Below are positions 40,123-48,770 of a stretch of DNA of 64,000 nucleotides, piece after piece. A program made the position numbers and the translations under genes. The notes under the pieces are model-generated. The model was given only the letters and a program-made list of their open reading frames with translations. It did no database searches and was not told the origin of the DNA. The first letter of the stretch is position 1; every line of letters starts with the position of its first letter. This stretch comes from Helicobacter macacae MIT 99-5501 (GTDB lineage Bacteria; Campylobacterota; Campylobacteria; Campylobacterales; Helicobacteraceae): NCBI RefSeq assembly GCF_000507845.1, contig NZ_KI669454.1, positions 1 to 64,000 of the forward strand, in the 5' to 3' direction.

Positions 40123-40390
40123 GCAAATTTTAGTTTTTTGTATTTTTTGGCTTTTTGTGGTGTTTAATATATTTGGGATATATCCAAGTGTGGTGTAAGT
40201 GTTTTTTGTAGATTTTTGAGGGGTTTTTGTGAGATTTTGGATATGTTTTGTTTTTGGATTTTGTGAGGAAATCCTCTTGCCCTAAAAATATTAAAAATAA
40301 TCTAAGGCAAGGGGGTGAGTTTTAGCTTTTGTGATTTAGTAAAAATCTTAGCTTAAGTGAAAAATCACACTTGTTTATACTAAAGTGGAT

Positions 40391-40678
40391 TTATCTGCCG
40401 CGCACTACGACTTTGTCGCTTGCATAAATCCAAAAGCTAAATCGCTTAATATCCGCGCTTTGAACTTGAGTGATATTGCCTTTGGCGATAGCGTCATTAA
40501 GCGTGCATTTTCCAAAGCGGAAAATACCAAAGAAACTTCGGCAGGTAGCTACGCCTATCTTTGCTTGCTCTGGTGGGACTTCAGCCGCTGTAATGTTTAG
40601 AGGGGTGTTTAGAGCGCAGCCTGTCATCATAACCGCTCCAAGCCCTGCAGCAAATGCTAGTGCAAGAATCTTACTCAT
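40391..40678 (-). CDS. TRL-like family lipoprotein
   Basis: 95 aa. Signal peptide with lipobox MMTGC (Cys about residue 21), then a TRL-like domain: KIGVATCRSFFGIFRFGKCTLNDAIAKGNITQV, ending in VVVRG. TRL proteins are small lipoproteins named for occurrence near tRNA loci; their function is unknown. AAGGAGTAGAG precedes the ATG. A C10 tract lies about 110 nt upstream. Confidence 0.8.
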   Translation of the reverse strand: MSKILALAFAAGLGAVMMTGCALNTPLNITAAEVPPEQAKIGVATCRSFFGIFRFGKCTLNDAIAKGNITQVQSADIKRFSFWIYASDKVVVRGR

Positions 40679-41104
40679 TCTCTACTCCTTGTGAGGGTGA
40701 TATTTGCTTTGCTTCGTGGCAAGAATCTTAAGATAAATATTTTTATCACAAATTTTCTCGCAAAAAACAAAAGCAGTTTATTTTATCCCCCCCCCCATTA
40801 AAAATAGCTTAATTTTTGAAAAATTTTTAAAAGTCGTGTGGGAAGTGAGGGAAAACTCAAAAATATGTGAAAGTATGCGTGGAAAAAGCGCGTGATAATC
40901 GTGCGGAGGAGTGAAAAAAATCGTAGAAAAATAGTGAAAATAAATTAGATTTTGCAAAATCTAAATCAGCAGTAGCAATGTGTGCTTAAAATCTGCGCTA
41001 GCTAGAAACTAGATAGAGAATCTCTATATCGGTGTTTATTTGGCTTTTTGGTATTTAGAGATATTACAAAAGCCAAACAAAAGTTGCATTACTTAGCTAG
41101 ATTC
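40679..41104. other. Spacer with a C10 tract
   Basis: AT-rich, no gene supported. It contains ten C at 40787-40796, GTGGAAAAAGCG-type stretches and no clear terminator for the convergent TM2 operon. Confidence 0.5.
40787..40796 (+). repeat. Poly-C tract (C10) upstream of the TRL lipoprotein
   Basis: Ten consecutive C (G on the coding strand), about 110 nt upstream of the start of the TRL lipoprotein gene. Slippage here could vary expression of that gene. Confidence 0.7.
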
Positions 41105-41455
41105 TCATCTCTTTTTGGCAAAAGCTAGAGCTTGGGCGATTTTGGCTACATTATCATTTTTTATCCCACGCCATACCAAAAATAAATCTATAAACCACCA
41201 TATACCCAAAGTAAGCCAGCAAGTCAAAAGCTTAACCACACCTAGCCCTATGTCGCCTTTATAAAATCTATCCACGCCAAGCGCACCAAACAAAAACCCA
41301 AGCACAAAGCCGATTATTGGACTTTTTAGATTAAGAGAAACAAGCGAATATAACGAAGCCTCATCAACTTCTTCAAGTTGCTTTTGTAACATAAATGCTT
41401 CTGCACTTGGGATTTTGTCTTGCCATTGGTTCATTAGCATTAGAGTATTATTCAT
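41105..41455 (-). CDS. TM2-domain membrane protein (copy 1)
   Basis: 116 aa. TM2 signature: KSPIIGFVLGFLFGALGVDRFYKGDIGLGVVKLLTCWLTLGIWWFIDLFLVWRGIKNDN, with two helices and the GVDRFYKGD turn. AAGGA precedes the ATG. It is the third of three tandem TM2 genes and the most typical one (Asp in GxDRFY, Trp-rich second helix). Its function is unknown; TM2 proteins occur from bacteria to animals. Confidence 0.85.
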   Translation of the reverse strand: MNNTLMLMNQWQDKIPSAEAFMLQKQLEEVDEASLYSLVSLNLKSPIIGFVLGFLFGALGVDRFYKGDIGLGVVKLLTCWLTLGIWWFIDLFLVWRGIKNDNVAKIAQALAFAKKR

Positions 41456-41463
41456 TCTAGTCC

Positions 41464-41916
41464 TTATTTGTCATTGTGCTTAGAAAAAAAGAGGTATTCC
41501 TGCAGTCGCAAGAGATTATCGCTTTGTATGCCACGATATACAAAATAGCTATCCACATACACAGCTATCGTATAAATCACAACTAGCACACAAAAAACAA
41601 TCAGTATTACTTCATCTTCGCTAAAAAGACCGTAACCAAGCATAGCACAAACCATACAAGCCCCGATGATAAAAGCTATGCCAAGTGCTATATCTACCCC
41701 TTTACCCTTATAAAATCTACCCACACCAAAAACACCCAAAAAAATTTGAAGTAGTAATCCTATAAGGGGGTTTTTAAAAGCAATGCTTGATATACCCAAG
41801 AGAGTTTTTTCATCTGCCTCTTCGCATTGCTTTAGGGCATAGATTCTACCTTGCTCGTTTAGTTTATTTTCTAGCGTCATAGATAGCAGTGCTATTTGTT
41901 GCGGATTTGCACTCAT
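41464..41916 (-). CDS. TM2-like membrane protein (copy 2)
   Basis: 150 aa, with the same layout: an N-terminal LNEQGRIYALKQCEEADEKTL segment, then KNPLIGLLLQIFLGVFGVGRFYKGKG and two further helices, ending VYVDSYFVYRGIQSDN. It has Gly in place of the Asp in the GVxRFYKG turn. AGGGTAAACT is a weak ribosome site and the gap to the upstream gene is only 3 nt, so coupling is likely. Confidence 0.8.
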   Translation of the reverse strand: MSANPQQIALLSMTLENKLNEQGRIYALKQCEEADEKTLLGISSIAFKNPLIGLLLQIFLGVFGVGRFYKGKGVDIALGIAFIIGACMVCAMLGYGLFSEDEVILIVFCVLVVIYTIAVYVDSYFVYRGIQSDNLLRLQEYLFFSKHNDK

Positions 41917-41919
41917 AGT

Positions 41920-42372
41920 TTACCCTATTACTTGGAATATTTTATTTAGATTGTTGTTTCGTAGTTTTTTACCTGTGAGGAACAAGTCTACTATCCACCA
42001 AATAGCAACAACAAGATTTAGCACAAGCGATATAATATAAAGTGTGCTTACCTCTCCATAAGGTGCTTTACCAACCATATCAACAGTTCCCACAGAAATT
42101 AAAACATACATAATAATAGTCAATACCAAACGAATCCCTCCTAGTAACATATCTCCTATCATAAACCTTCCCACACCAAAACTACCAAACAAAAAACTAC
42201 CCACCCAAAAAACGAGCGCAGGGCTTTTTAGTTTTAGAAATGGTAGTTTTTGTACTAGCTCATTTCTTTGAGAATCGCTTAGCTTATCAAGTCTATCTTG
42301 CAGCATCTGCCTTGATTGTATATCTTTGGGTAGTTTGTCTTGCACCGCTAGTAGTATTGAATTTGTATCCAT
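41920..42372 (-). CDS. TM2-like membrane protein (copy 3)
   Basis: 150 aa with KSPALVFWVGSFLFGSFGVGRFMIGDMLLGGIRLVLTI and a final helix IWWIVDLFLTGKKLRNNN. The turn is GVGRFMIG. GAGGTG precedes the ATG. It is the first of the three TM2 genes in transcription order and divergent enough from copies 1 and 2 to suggest old duplication. Confidence 0.8.
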   Translation of the reverse strand: MDTNSILLAVQDKLPKDIQSRQMLQDRLDKLSDSQRNELVQKLPFLKLKSPALVFWVGSFLFGSFGVGRFMIGDMLLGGIRLVLTIIMYVLISVGTVDMVGKAPYGEVSTLYIISLVLNLVVAIWWIVDLFLTGKKLRNNNLNKIFQVIG

Positions 42373-42501
42373 TTTTCACCTCTTTGAAATTATTTTAGAA
42401 TCCATAAAGATTCTCTAATGTATTTGCAATGAATTGCCTAAACTTAAGCTTATTTGTCCTGTTATTTTTTATCTTGCTATATATAGAATTTTGTGTAGCT
42501 T

Positions 42502-43071
42502 TTATTCATAGCCTAAAACCTCCACATACACCTGACCATCTTGTGTAGCTTGTGCTGTGTATTTTATGAAGTATTCTTCTGCAACAAAAAGGCTTGTTGC
42601 TTTGCCTAAGTCACCATTTGTAGCTCTTGCTCCCATAAATCCAGCAAAAACCGCCACACGAAAAAGCTCTTCATTAAGAATGGGTAATAAGGTTTGAATG
42701 TGTGGTTGTTTTGTGGATACTTGCGCTTTGCAACTAATCTTTTTAGTTTCTTTGTCTGCAGAATTTATCATAAAAGCACTATAATCATATTTTCGCGCCT
42801 CACAATATGCTCTGCGATTTTCATAGCCAAGCTTGTGAAGTTCTTCGTTGTATGATGATTCTTTGCTATCAAATAAATCGTGATTTCCTTCTGCTGTTCC
42901 GCATAGAAACGGAAATTGTAGCCAATGCTTTTGTATAAGCTGTGTAACCAAATCAAGCACCTCTTTATCATCACATTTAGGCATACTGTTGCCACACCCA
43001 CTAAATGCGATACTTGCTACTAAAGCAAATCCTATCAACCACTTATTACATTTTGTTGTTTTGTTTTTCAT
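42502..43071 (-). CDS. Lipoprotein of unknown function
   Basis: About 189 aa from the ATG at 43071 (AAGGAGAATAAA upstream; the longer frame to 43134 is unsupported). Signal peptide FALVASIAFSGC with a good lipobox, then a mixed domain (HWLQFPFLCGTAEGNHDLFDSKESSYNEELHKLG) containing several Cys. Not recognised. It lies 129 nt upstream of the TM2 operon in the same direction. Confidence 0.65.
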   Translation of the reverse strand: MKNKTTKCNKWLIGFALVASIAFSGCGNSMPKCDDKEVLDLVTQLIQKHWLQFPFLCGTAEGNHDLFDSKESSYNEELHKLGYENRRAYCEARKYDYSAFMINSADKETKKISCKAQVSTKQPHIQTLLPILNEELFRVAVFAGFMGARATNGDLGKATSLFVAEEYFIKYTAQATQDGQVYVEVLGYE

Positions 43072-43161
43072 TTTATTCTCCTTAAAGTTACGATACATTT
43101 GCCAATAGCAAATGCAAACATTAGTGTTTATCACACGCCTTATTGCCTAAGTTTGTTTTTC

Positions 43162-43500
43162 TTAAGTTGTCTGTTGATTGAGTATTTGCAAGGCTTTGTC
43201 AATCCCAGATATGTCAATGACAGGATTATTTTTAATACACTGCAAAAGACAAAGTGCCAAATCATTTGGCAGTATAAACCAGCAGGGTGTAGAATGTGCG
43301 TTTGGATAGCCTAGCGGTGGTATCCTACCTTGTTGATTATCTTTCCTGCTTACTACCCAACGAATGCCGATAGAAAGGACTTTTGGAGCATTTTCGTTTT
43401 GTGGGTCTTCTTTGTCATAGCCTGAAGCTATTTGAAACGCTTTATCTGCGCTTTCATAGAGGATTGTTTCGGGAAAATTATTGAATGGAAAAGTTGCCAT
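43162..43500 (-). CDS. Hypothetical protein (112 aa)
   Basis: Start at ATG 43500, because AAAGGAG then sits nine nucleotides upstream; a GTG three codons earlier would abut the Shine-Dalgarno. The protein (MATFPFNNFPETILYESADK...) is acidic and soluble, with one Cys-rich stretch (STPCWFILPNDLALCLLQCI). No family is recognised. It is possibly co-transcribed with the lipoprotein 90 nt downstream. Confidence 0.55.
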   Translation of the reverse strand: MATFPFNNFPETILYESADKAFQIASGYDKEDPQNENAPKVLSIGIRWVVSRKDNQQGRIPPLGYPNAHSTPCWFILPNDLALCLLQCIKNNPVIDISGIDKALQILNQQTT

Positions 43501-43727
43501 TATCGCCACTCCTTTGTTTTTAAAATTCGGGGGAATTATATTACCCCCCTTAAATTCTCCTTAAAAAACTCTCTTAGATACCGTAACGACTCTAAAGAAT
43601 CTAAAAATATTCACTAAAAAATAAAGGAAGAGGCAAAGGAGGATTTGGCTAAAAGGTTAAGTTAAGAGGGCAGAGGCTTGAGGGTGTAAAAATGTCGCAA
43701 AAATAGCGCAAAAAAGCGTTATAGGGC

Positions 43728-44540
43728 TTAAAACCCTATCTCTAATCCCACAGGGCAGTGGTCGCTCCCTAAAATCTGTGGGTAGATTTTGGCGTCTTTG
43801 AGGTTTGGCACTAGGGCTTTGGAGCAAAGGAAGTAGTCGATTCTCCAGCCGATGTTTTTTTCTCGTGCTGTGCCAAAGTAGCTCCACCAGCTGTATGCTT
43901 CCTCTTTGTCGGGGTAGAAATGTCGAAATGTATCGACAAATCCAGAATCTAGAAGCACGCTAAACTTCTCTCTCTCCCAATCGCTAAAGCCTGCATTGCC
44001 AAGAAATGTAACTTCCCCGCTAGAATCTTTGCGCGTGCAGTTTGTCTTTGGGTTTTTCAAATCAATTTCTTTGTGCGCGACATTTAAGTCCCCGCAGACT
44101 ATCACGGGCTTTTTTTGCTCCAAGTTTTTGAGAAACGCGCGGAAGTCATCTTCCCACTGCATACGATACTCCAGCCGCTCTAGCTCGCGCTTGGAGTTTG
44201 GCGTATAGACATTTACGAGGTAGAAGCCATCAAACTCTGCGGTGATGATTCTGCCCTCTTTGTCGTGGTGGGCTATCCCCATATCGTATTGCACACTTAG
44301 GGGCTGTGTCTTGCTAAGGGTAACCACGCCAGAGTAGCCCTTTTTTTGCGCGCTATTCCAAAAGTCATTGTAGCCTAGAGTGCTAAAGTCAAAGTCAGCT
44401 TGCTCGCGCTGCATTTTGGACTCTTGGATACAGAAAATATCGGCATCTACGGAGCGGAAAAACTCCATAAAGCCTTTATTCATACACGCACGCAGTCCAT
44501 TGACATTCCAAGAGATGAGGTTTAGTGGTTTTTTTTGCAT
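43728..44540 (-). CDS. xth: Exodeoxyribonuclease III (AP endonuclease)
   Basis: About 270 aa from the ATG at 44540. EEP-fold nuclease of base excision repair. Motifs in order: ISWNVNGLRACM, CIQESKM (catalytic Glu), NVYTPNSKRELERLEYRMQWEDDF, GDLNVAHKEIDL, then YSWWSYFGTAREKNIGWRIDYFL and GSDHCPVGLE with the catalytic Asp-His. Complete and of normal length. Two small membrane-protein ORFs lie directly upstream in the same direction. Confidence 0.94.
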   Translation of the reverse strand: MQKKPLNLISWNVNGLRACMNKGFMEFFRSVDADIFCIQESKMQREQADFDFSTLGYNDFWNSAQKKGYSGVVTLSKTQPLSVQYDMGIAHHDKEGRIITAEFDGFYLVNVYTPNSKRELERLEYRMQWEDDFRAFLKNLEQKKPVIVCGDLNVAHKEIDLKNPKTNCTRKDSSGEVTFLGNAGFSDWEREKFSVLLDSGFVDTFRHFYPDKEEAYSWWSYFGTAREKNIGWRIDYFLCSKALVPNLKDAKIYPQILGSDHCPVGLEIGF

Positions 44541-44550
44541 TTTCAAATAT

Positions 44551-44640
44551 TTATTTATCTAAATCAATCACTGTTTTGAAGCCTATCAGTGCAATGCAAA
44601 GAATTGATACAAAAGCTATACTAAAAGCAAATATTTCCAT
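44551..44640 (-). CDS. 29-aa single-helix membrane peptide between the 76-aa gene and xth
   Basis: ATG at 44640, stop at 44551, 10 nt before xth and 10 nt after the 76-aa gene. The peptide (MEIFAFSIAFVSILCIALIG then FKTVIDLDK) is one hydrophobic helix with a charged end. It is the same size as the 29-aa ORF at 17392-17481, which follows the paralogous 76-aa gene. A weak AAAAGG precedes it. Confidence 0.5.
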   Translation of the reverse strand: MEIFAFSIAFVSILCIALIGFKTVIDLDK

Positions 44641-44650
44641 AAAAAGCCTT

Positions 44651-44881
44651 TTATTTGAGTTTGCCTATTTTTTTGCATTTTTTAGACATTGTCCTGCTGA
44701 TAAAAATAGCAAGAACAACAAAAATACAAGATAAGATTACACCACCTATCAGCATAAGTTTGGTAATATTTGAGTAGTTGGTAATACACCAACCAACGAT
44801 AGCCAACAAAACGGCTATGTCAATACCCAACCAAAAACGCAGGATTTTTAAATGTTCTTTGAGTTCATCTATTTTTGCCAT
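44651..44881 (-). CDS. Small two-helix membrane protein (76 aa), paralogous to the one at 17165-17395
   Basis: 76 aa: a charged start (MAKIDELKEHLKILRFWL), helices at about 17-37 and 43-63, a GW at the end of helix 1, LIGG at the start of helix 2, and a basic tail KKCKKIGKLK. It matches the 17.2 kb protein in length, topology and these landmarks. TATAAT ends six bases before the ATG with no Shine-Dalgarno, as with TATCAT there. Confidence 0.65.
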   Translation of the reverse strand: MAKIDELKEHLKILRFWLGIDIAVLLAIVGWCITNYSNITKLMLIGGVILSCIFVVLAIFISRTMSKKCKKIGKLK

Positions 44882-44887
44882 AGCGAG

Positions 44888-44893
44888 ATTATA
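44888..44893 (-). promoter_or_regulatory. -10 box TATAAT abutting the start codon of the 76-aa gene
   Basis: On the minus strand: TTATAATCTCGCT then ATG. Transcription would begin at or next to the start codon, predicting a leaderless mRNA, as proposed for the paralogue at 17165. Confidence 0.55.
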
Positions 44894-45110
44894 ACAAATT
44901 TTTAGAAAAACTACTTTTTTATATTTGTATTTTATTTGTGTTATTTTTTATAAAAGATGATGATTATAGCAAAATCTAGGGATAGTTTTTGGCACTATAA
45001 GACATTATGTATTCATTTAAGATGAAATTTACACAATTTTGGATACAATACCCGCTTACTTTGATTTATAATATTTGGGTTTGAATCTTTGGCTTAAGTC
45101 TTTTTATGTG

Positions 45111-45186
45111 GCTCGATAGCTCAGTCGGTAGAGCAGGAGACTGAAAATCTCCGTGTCGGTGGTTCGATTCCGCCTCGAGCCACCAT
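45111..45186 (+). tRNA. tRNA-Phe (GAA)
   Basis: Full cloverleaf: acceptor arms GGCTCGA/TCGAGCC, D arm GCTCAGTCGGTAGAGC, anticodon arm GGAGA-CTGAAAA-TCTCC with anticodon GAA at 45144-45146, and T arm GGTGG-TTCGATT-CCGCC. Discriminator A and an encoded CCA follow. A TATAAT box at 45068 and a TACAAT at 45044 are possible promoters. Confidence 0.97.
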
Positions 45187-45261
45187 TTTACTTCCTTAAT
45201 ATTCTTTTATTTTGACACTTTCTTTTTTGCTCTATTTATTACTTTTTGATTTTGCAAAAGT

Positions 45262-45501
45262 CTAAAACACAAGCATTTCGCGCTTTAGTTTGTTTAGCAA
45301 ATCTATTTGGGCTTTTAGTTTGTCTACTTCCTCGTTTAGGTGCTCCCACACTGACATTTGCATACCCTCTGGCATATCCATAGAGCCACGCTTTATCATA
45401 ATATAATCCACAAAGCTAATCTTTGCCATTCCTAGCAAAATAGTGATTTCATCGCGGATTTCCTCGATATTGGCAATGATTTCGTTGATTTTTTCAAACA
45501 T
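45262..45501 (-). CDS. Small coiled-coil protein (79 aa)
   Basis: AAAGGAGTAAAA precedes the ATG. Two amphipathic, Glu/Ile/Leu-rich helices (MFEKINEIIANIEEIRDEIT and EEVDKLKAQIDLLNKLKREM) flank a short loop. No membrane helix and no recognised family. It lies 50 nt from kdsD, in the same direction. Confidence 0.6.
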   Translation of the reverse strand: MFEKINEIIANIEEIRDEITILLGMAKISFVDYIMIKRGSMDMPEGMQMSVWEHLNEEVDKLKAQIDLLNKLKREMLVF

Positions 45502-45551
45502 TTTTACTCCTTTTGTTTGATTTAGTATTTTTGATTTTAGGCTAGTTAATT

Positions 45552-46571
45552 TTAGTCTATTGTTATGCCCGCATCTAGTAGTGTGTGGATATGTAGCACG
45601 CCTTTTAGAGAGTTGTTTTTGTCTGTGATGATTAGTAGCTGGATTTTGCTTTTTTCGATGATTTCTAGGGCTTGGCTTGCTAGTAGATTTTCATCATTGC
45701 AGGTTTTTGGGGTTTTGCTAGCATATCGTAGTGCAGGGGAATCAAGGCAAAAATCCTTATTCATCATCGCACGGCGCAAATCCCCATCGCTTAGAATCGC
45801 TATGGGTTTTAGCTCTTTTAGATTTTCTACGATGATAGCATTGCCTAGCCGTTTTTGACTCATTTCTATTATGGCTTCTTTTAGCGAAGTTTCTTGTGTG
45901 ATTATGGGGAGGTTGTCTTTTTGCATTATGTCAGCGATTTTTACAAATAGTTTGCGCCCTAGCGCACCACCGGGGTGGAGAGAGCCAAAATCTTGTTTGC
46001 CAAATCCTCGTGCGTGCATTAGACACGCAGCTAGAGCATCTCCCATAGCAAGAGTAAGCGTGGTGCTACTCATCGGTGCGCTATTTATCGGGCAGGCTTC
46101 CCTCTCTACAAAGATAGGCAAAAAATGCTCGCTATACTCACTAAGCGCGGAATCTTTTGCTTTACTCATCGTTATGATAGCTTTTGCTTTCATTTTTAGA
46201 TGGGGGATAATAGCTAACACCTCGCTAGAAGTTCCGCTATAACTGATAGCCAAAACAATGTCATTTTGGCTTACCATTCCCAAATCCCCGTGCAAAGCTT
46301 CTGTGGGGTGGAGGAAAAAGCTAGGCGTGCCTGTGGATGCAAGTGTAGCTGCGATTTTGCTACCGATATGCCCGCTTTTGCCCACACCTGTGATGATTAG
46401 CTTGCCACCTTGTGAGGTGGAATCTAGTATGAGTGATATGATGTTTTTTAGTGCGGTGTTTGGGAGGATTTGAGGGAGAGAAGTGGCACTATCAAGTAGC
46501 GATTTTGCTTCGTCTTTTAGGACATTTGTAGCGATTTGGGTGAAATCTAGCGAAGTATCAAAACTTTTCAA
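45552..46571 (-). CDS. kdsD: D-arabinose 5-phosphate isomerase (KpsF/GutQ family)
   Basis: 339 aa. SIS sugar-isomerase domain (KLIITGVGKSGHIGSKIAATL, FLHPTEALHGDLGMVSQNDIVLAISYSGTSSEV), followed by two CBS domains at the C-terminus. It converts ribulose 5-phosphate to arabinose 5-phosphate for KDO and lipopolysaccharide synthesis. kdsD is preferred over the capsule paralogue because no capsule genes are adjacent, but the biochemical assignment is by family. Confidence 0.88.
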   Translation of the reverse strand: MKSFDTSLDFTQIATNVLKDEAKSLLDSATSLPQILPNTALKNIISLILDSTSQGGKLIITGVGKSGHIGSKIAATLASTGTPSFFLHPTEALHGDLGMVSQNDIVLAISYSGTSSEVLAIIPHLKMKAKAIITMSKAKDSALSEYSEHFLPIFVEREACPINSAPMSSTTLTLAMGDALAACLMHARGFGKQDFGSLHPGGALGRKLFVKIADIMQKDNLPIITQETSLKEAIIEMSQKRLGNAIIVENLKELKPIAILSDGDLRRAMMNKDFCLDSPALRYASKTPKTCNDENLLASQALEIIEKSKIQLLIITDKNNSLKGVLHIHTLLDAGITID

Positions 46572-46670
46572 GGCTTTATCCTTTTTGCGCTTTTATTAGC
46601 TTTTTGCTTAAAGTAGAGATTACAAAGACTGCAATCCCTGCTTTAGAACTTAGCAAAACGCTAGCAAGAT

Positions 46671-48770
46671 TTATGCCGTAAAGATATGCATCATAATCGC
46701 AGGATATTTTTTGAGCTTTTTAAATAGCAGTTTGCGGATAATGTTTCGTAGCTCTGCTTCTAGATGTCCTTTGGAATTCATCGTTTCTTTTTTTATCGTG
46801 CGGATTGCCATTTCTATCGTGCCTTGCACTTCTTTTTCTAGCTCTTTTTGCTCGTTTTGGTTTGCTACGCCCACCATTTGGATTTCAAGCGAGCGGAGCT
46901 TTTGCTCTTGCTTAGCGATAAATGCCACCACGCTTACTATCCCGCTATCTGCCAAATCTTTTCTGTCTTGTAGTGTGGGTGCGTCTATTTCTTTGCAAGC
47001 TTGATTGTCGATGAAAACTTTGCCTGATTTTACATTGCCGACTTTTTTGATATATGTGGGGTTTACTTCGATTTGGTCGCCATCTTCCATTAGCAGTATG
47101 TTTTTCTCTGGCACGCCACATTTTATGGCGGTGTCTTTGTGCTTGGAGACGTGGTTATACTCGCCGTGCACGGGTAAGAAAAATTTGGGCTTTATAAGGC
47201 GAAGCATAAGTTTTTGCTCTTCTTGGGCGGCGTGTCCGCTTACGTGGATTTCGCTAAAGTCTTGGTAAGCCACGCTAGCACCCGCTTTCATAAGGAAATT
47301 TAGCACAGCAGATACGCTACCCTCATTGCCCGGGATAGCTTTTGCTGATAGGATTATCAAGTCGCTAGATTTGATTTTGATATGTCGGTGCTCATCGGTA
47401 GCCATACGATATAGCGCACTCATCGTTTCGCCTTGAGAGCCTGTGGTAACGATTAGAATCTCGCTATCGGGATATTTTTCTACCTCGTGGGCTTCGATGA
47501 AAATGTTGTTTGGCAAGTCTATGTAGCCTAGTTCGCGTGCGATTTCTATGTTTTTTTCCATAGAGCGACCGATGACACAGACTTTGCGCCCGTATTTTAG
47601 CCCATAAGTGATTGCTTGATAGACGCGGTGGATATTGGAGCTAAATGTGCTCATTATCACGCGTCCATCGGCGTTTTTAAACAATGCGTCAAATGTAGGT
47701 CCAACAGTGGCTTCGCTTTGTGTGCAGCCACTTTTGTGGGAGTTAGTAGAGTCGCTAAGCAAAAGCATAACCCCCTCTTCGCCATAATGTGCTAGGCGGT
47801 GCAAATCTGTGGGGAGATTATCTATGGGCGTGTGGTCAATTTTGAAATCTCCTGTATGGAGGATAATTCCCGCTGCGGTGCGAATCCCTAGAGCACTAGA
47901 ATCAATGATAGAGTGAGTGATATGAATCCACTCGATTTCAAAATCCCCGATTTGCACGGGCTGGCGTTTTTGGACGACTTTTAGCATTGGGCGGTATTGC
48001 TTTAGCCCGTGTTCATCAAATTTCGCACCTATCATTCCTAGTGCTAGAGGTGTGCCATAAAGCGGGAATTGCAATTCTTTGAATAGATATGGGACTGCGC
48101 CTATGTGGTCTTCGTGGGCGTGGGTTATGACTATGCCTGCAATTTTGCTTTTGATAGAATGTAGGTAGCTAAAATCTGGGATAAGAATATCCACGCCGTG
48201 CATATTTTCCTCTGGGAAGCTCATACCCACATCGATGATAATCGCGCTATTTTCGCTCTCCATTACCATCATATTTCCACCGATTTCCCCTAGCCCACCA
48301 AGAGGCGTGATTTTGATTTTTTCTTTGGTAGAGAGGTCTAGCTTGTTGTGTGGGTTTAGGCTGTTTTTTTGTATTCTAGTGTTTGTCTCTACGCCTTTTT
48401 TTAGGTCTTTGTGAAATTCTAGATTGCCTTTTTCTTTTGCTCCTTGCACTTCTCTAGCTCCCCTACTAGCAGAATCTTGTAGTGCTTGCATTCGCTGGTT
48501 TGGGAATTGTCGTTTTTGAGGAGCGGCAGAATTTGGCTGATTTTGGTGTTTGGCGTTGTTTTGGGAGTTTTGTCCGTTTTGTGAGCTATCCCTTTGCGAG
48601 CTATTCGCCTCATTTGTTGTGCTATTTTGTCCGCCGTTTTGCCTATGCTTGTTTTTGTGGTTGCGGTGGTCTTTGTTATGAGAGTTGTGATTGTTTTGCG
48701 GAGATTGTCCGTCTTTTTTGCCAAATCGAGAGAAAAACCCTCGTTTTTGTTGTTCGTTGTTGTCATTCAT
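46671..48770 (-). CDS. rnj: Ribonuclease J
   Basis: About 699 aa from the ATG at 48770, chosen over a TTG at 48785 because AAAGGA lies at the right distance from it. An Asn/Gln/Ser-rich N-terminal extension (about 1-140) precedes the metallo-beta-lactamase domain with ITHAHEDHIGAVPYL, then the beta-CASP part (SGHAAQEEQKLMLRLIKPKFFLPVHGEYNH) and the C-terminal domain. H. pylori RNase J has a similar disordered N-terminal extension and works with the helicase RhpA. The start overlaps the end of rsmA by 8 nt, so the two are coupled. Confidence 0.93.
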   Translation of the reverse strand: MNDNNEQQKRGFFSRFGKKDGQSPQNNHNSHNKDHRNHKNKHRQNGGQNSTTNEANSSQRDSSQNGQNSQNNAKHQNQPNSAAPQKRQFPNQRMQALQDSASRGAREVQGAKEKGNLEFHKDLKKGVETNTRIQKNSLNPHNKLDLSTKEKIKITPLGGLGEIGGNMMVMESENSAIIIDVGMSFPEENMHGVDILIPDFSYLHSIKSKIAGIVITHAHEDHIGAVPYLFKELQFPLYGTPLALGMIGAKFDEHGLKQYRPMLKVVQKRQPVQIGDFEIEWIHITHSIIDSSALGIRTAAGIILHTGDFKIDHTPIDNLPTDLHRLAHYGEEGVMLLLSDSTNSHKSGCTQSEATVGPTFDALFKNADGRVIMSTFSSNIHRVYQAITYGLKYGRKVCVIGRSMEKNIEIARELGYIDLPNNIFIEAHEVEKYPDSEILIVTTGSQGETMSALYRMATDEHRHIKIKSSDLIILSAKAIPGNEGSVSAVLNFLMKAGASVAYQDFSEIHVSGHAAQEEQKLMLRLIKPKFFLPVHGEYNHVSKHKDTAIKCGVPEKNILLMEDGDQIEVNPTYIKKVGNVKSGKVFIDNQACKEIDAPTLQDRKDLADSGIVSVVAFIAKQEQKLRSLEIQMVGVANQNEQKELEKEVQGTIEMAIRTIKKETMNSKGHLEAELRNIIRKLLFKKLKKYPAIMMHIFTA

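Noticed and set aside
44540..44546. TTG start two codons upstream of the xth ATG
   Set aside because: No ribosome site favours it over the ATG at 44540.
44525..44734. 69-aa plus-strand frame
   Set aside because: Antisense to xth and the small membrane ORFs; no initiation signal.
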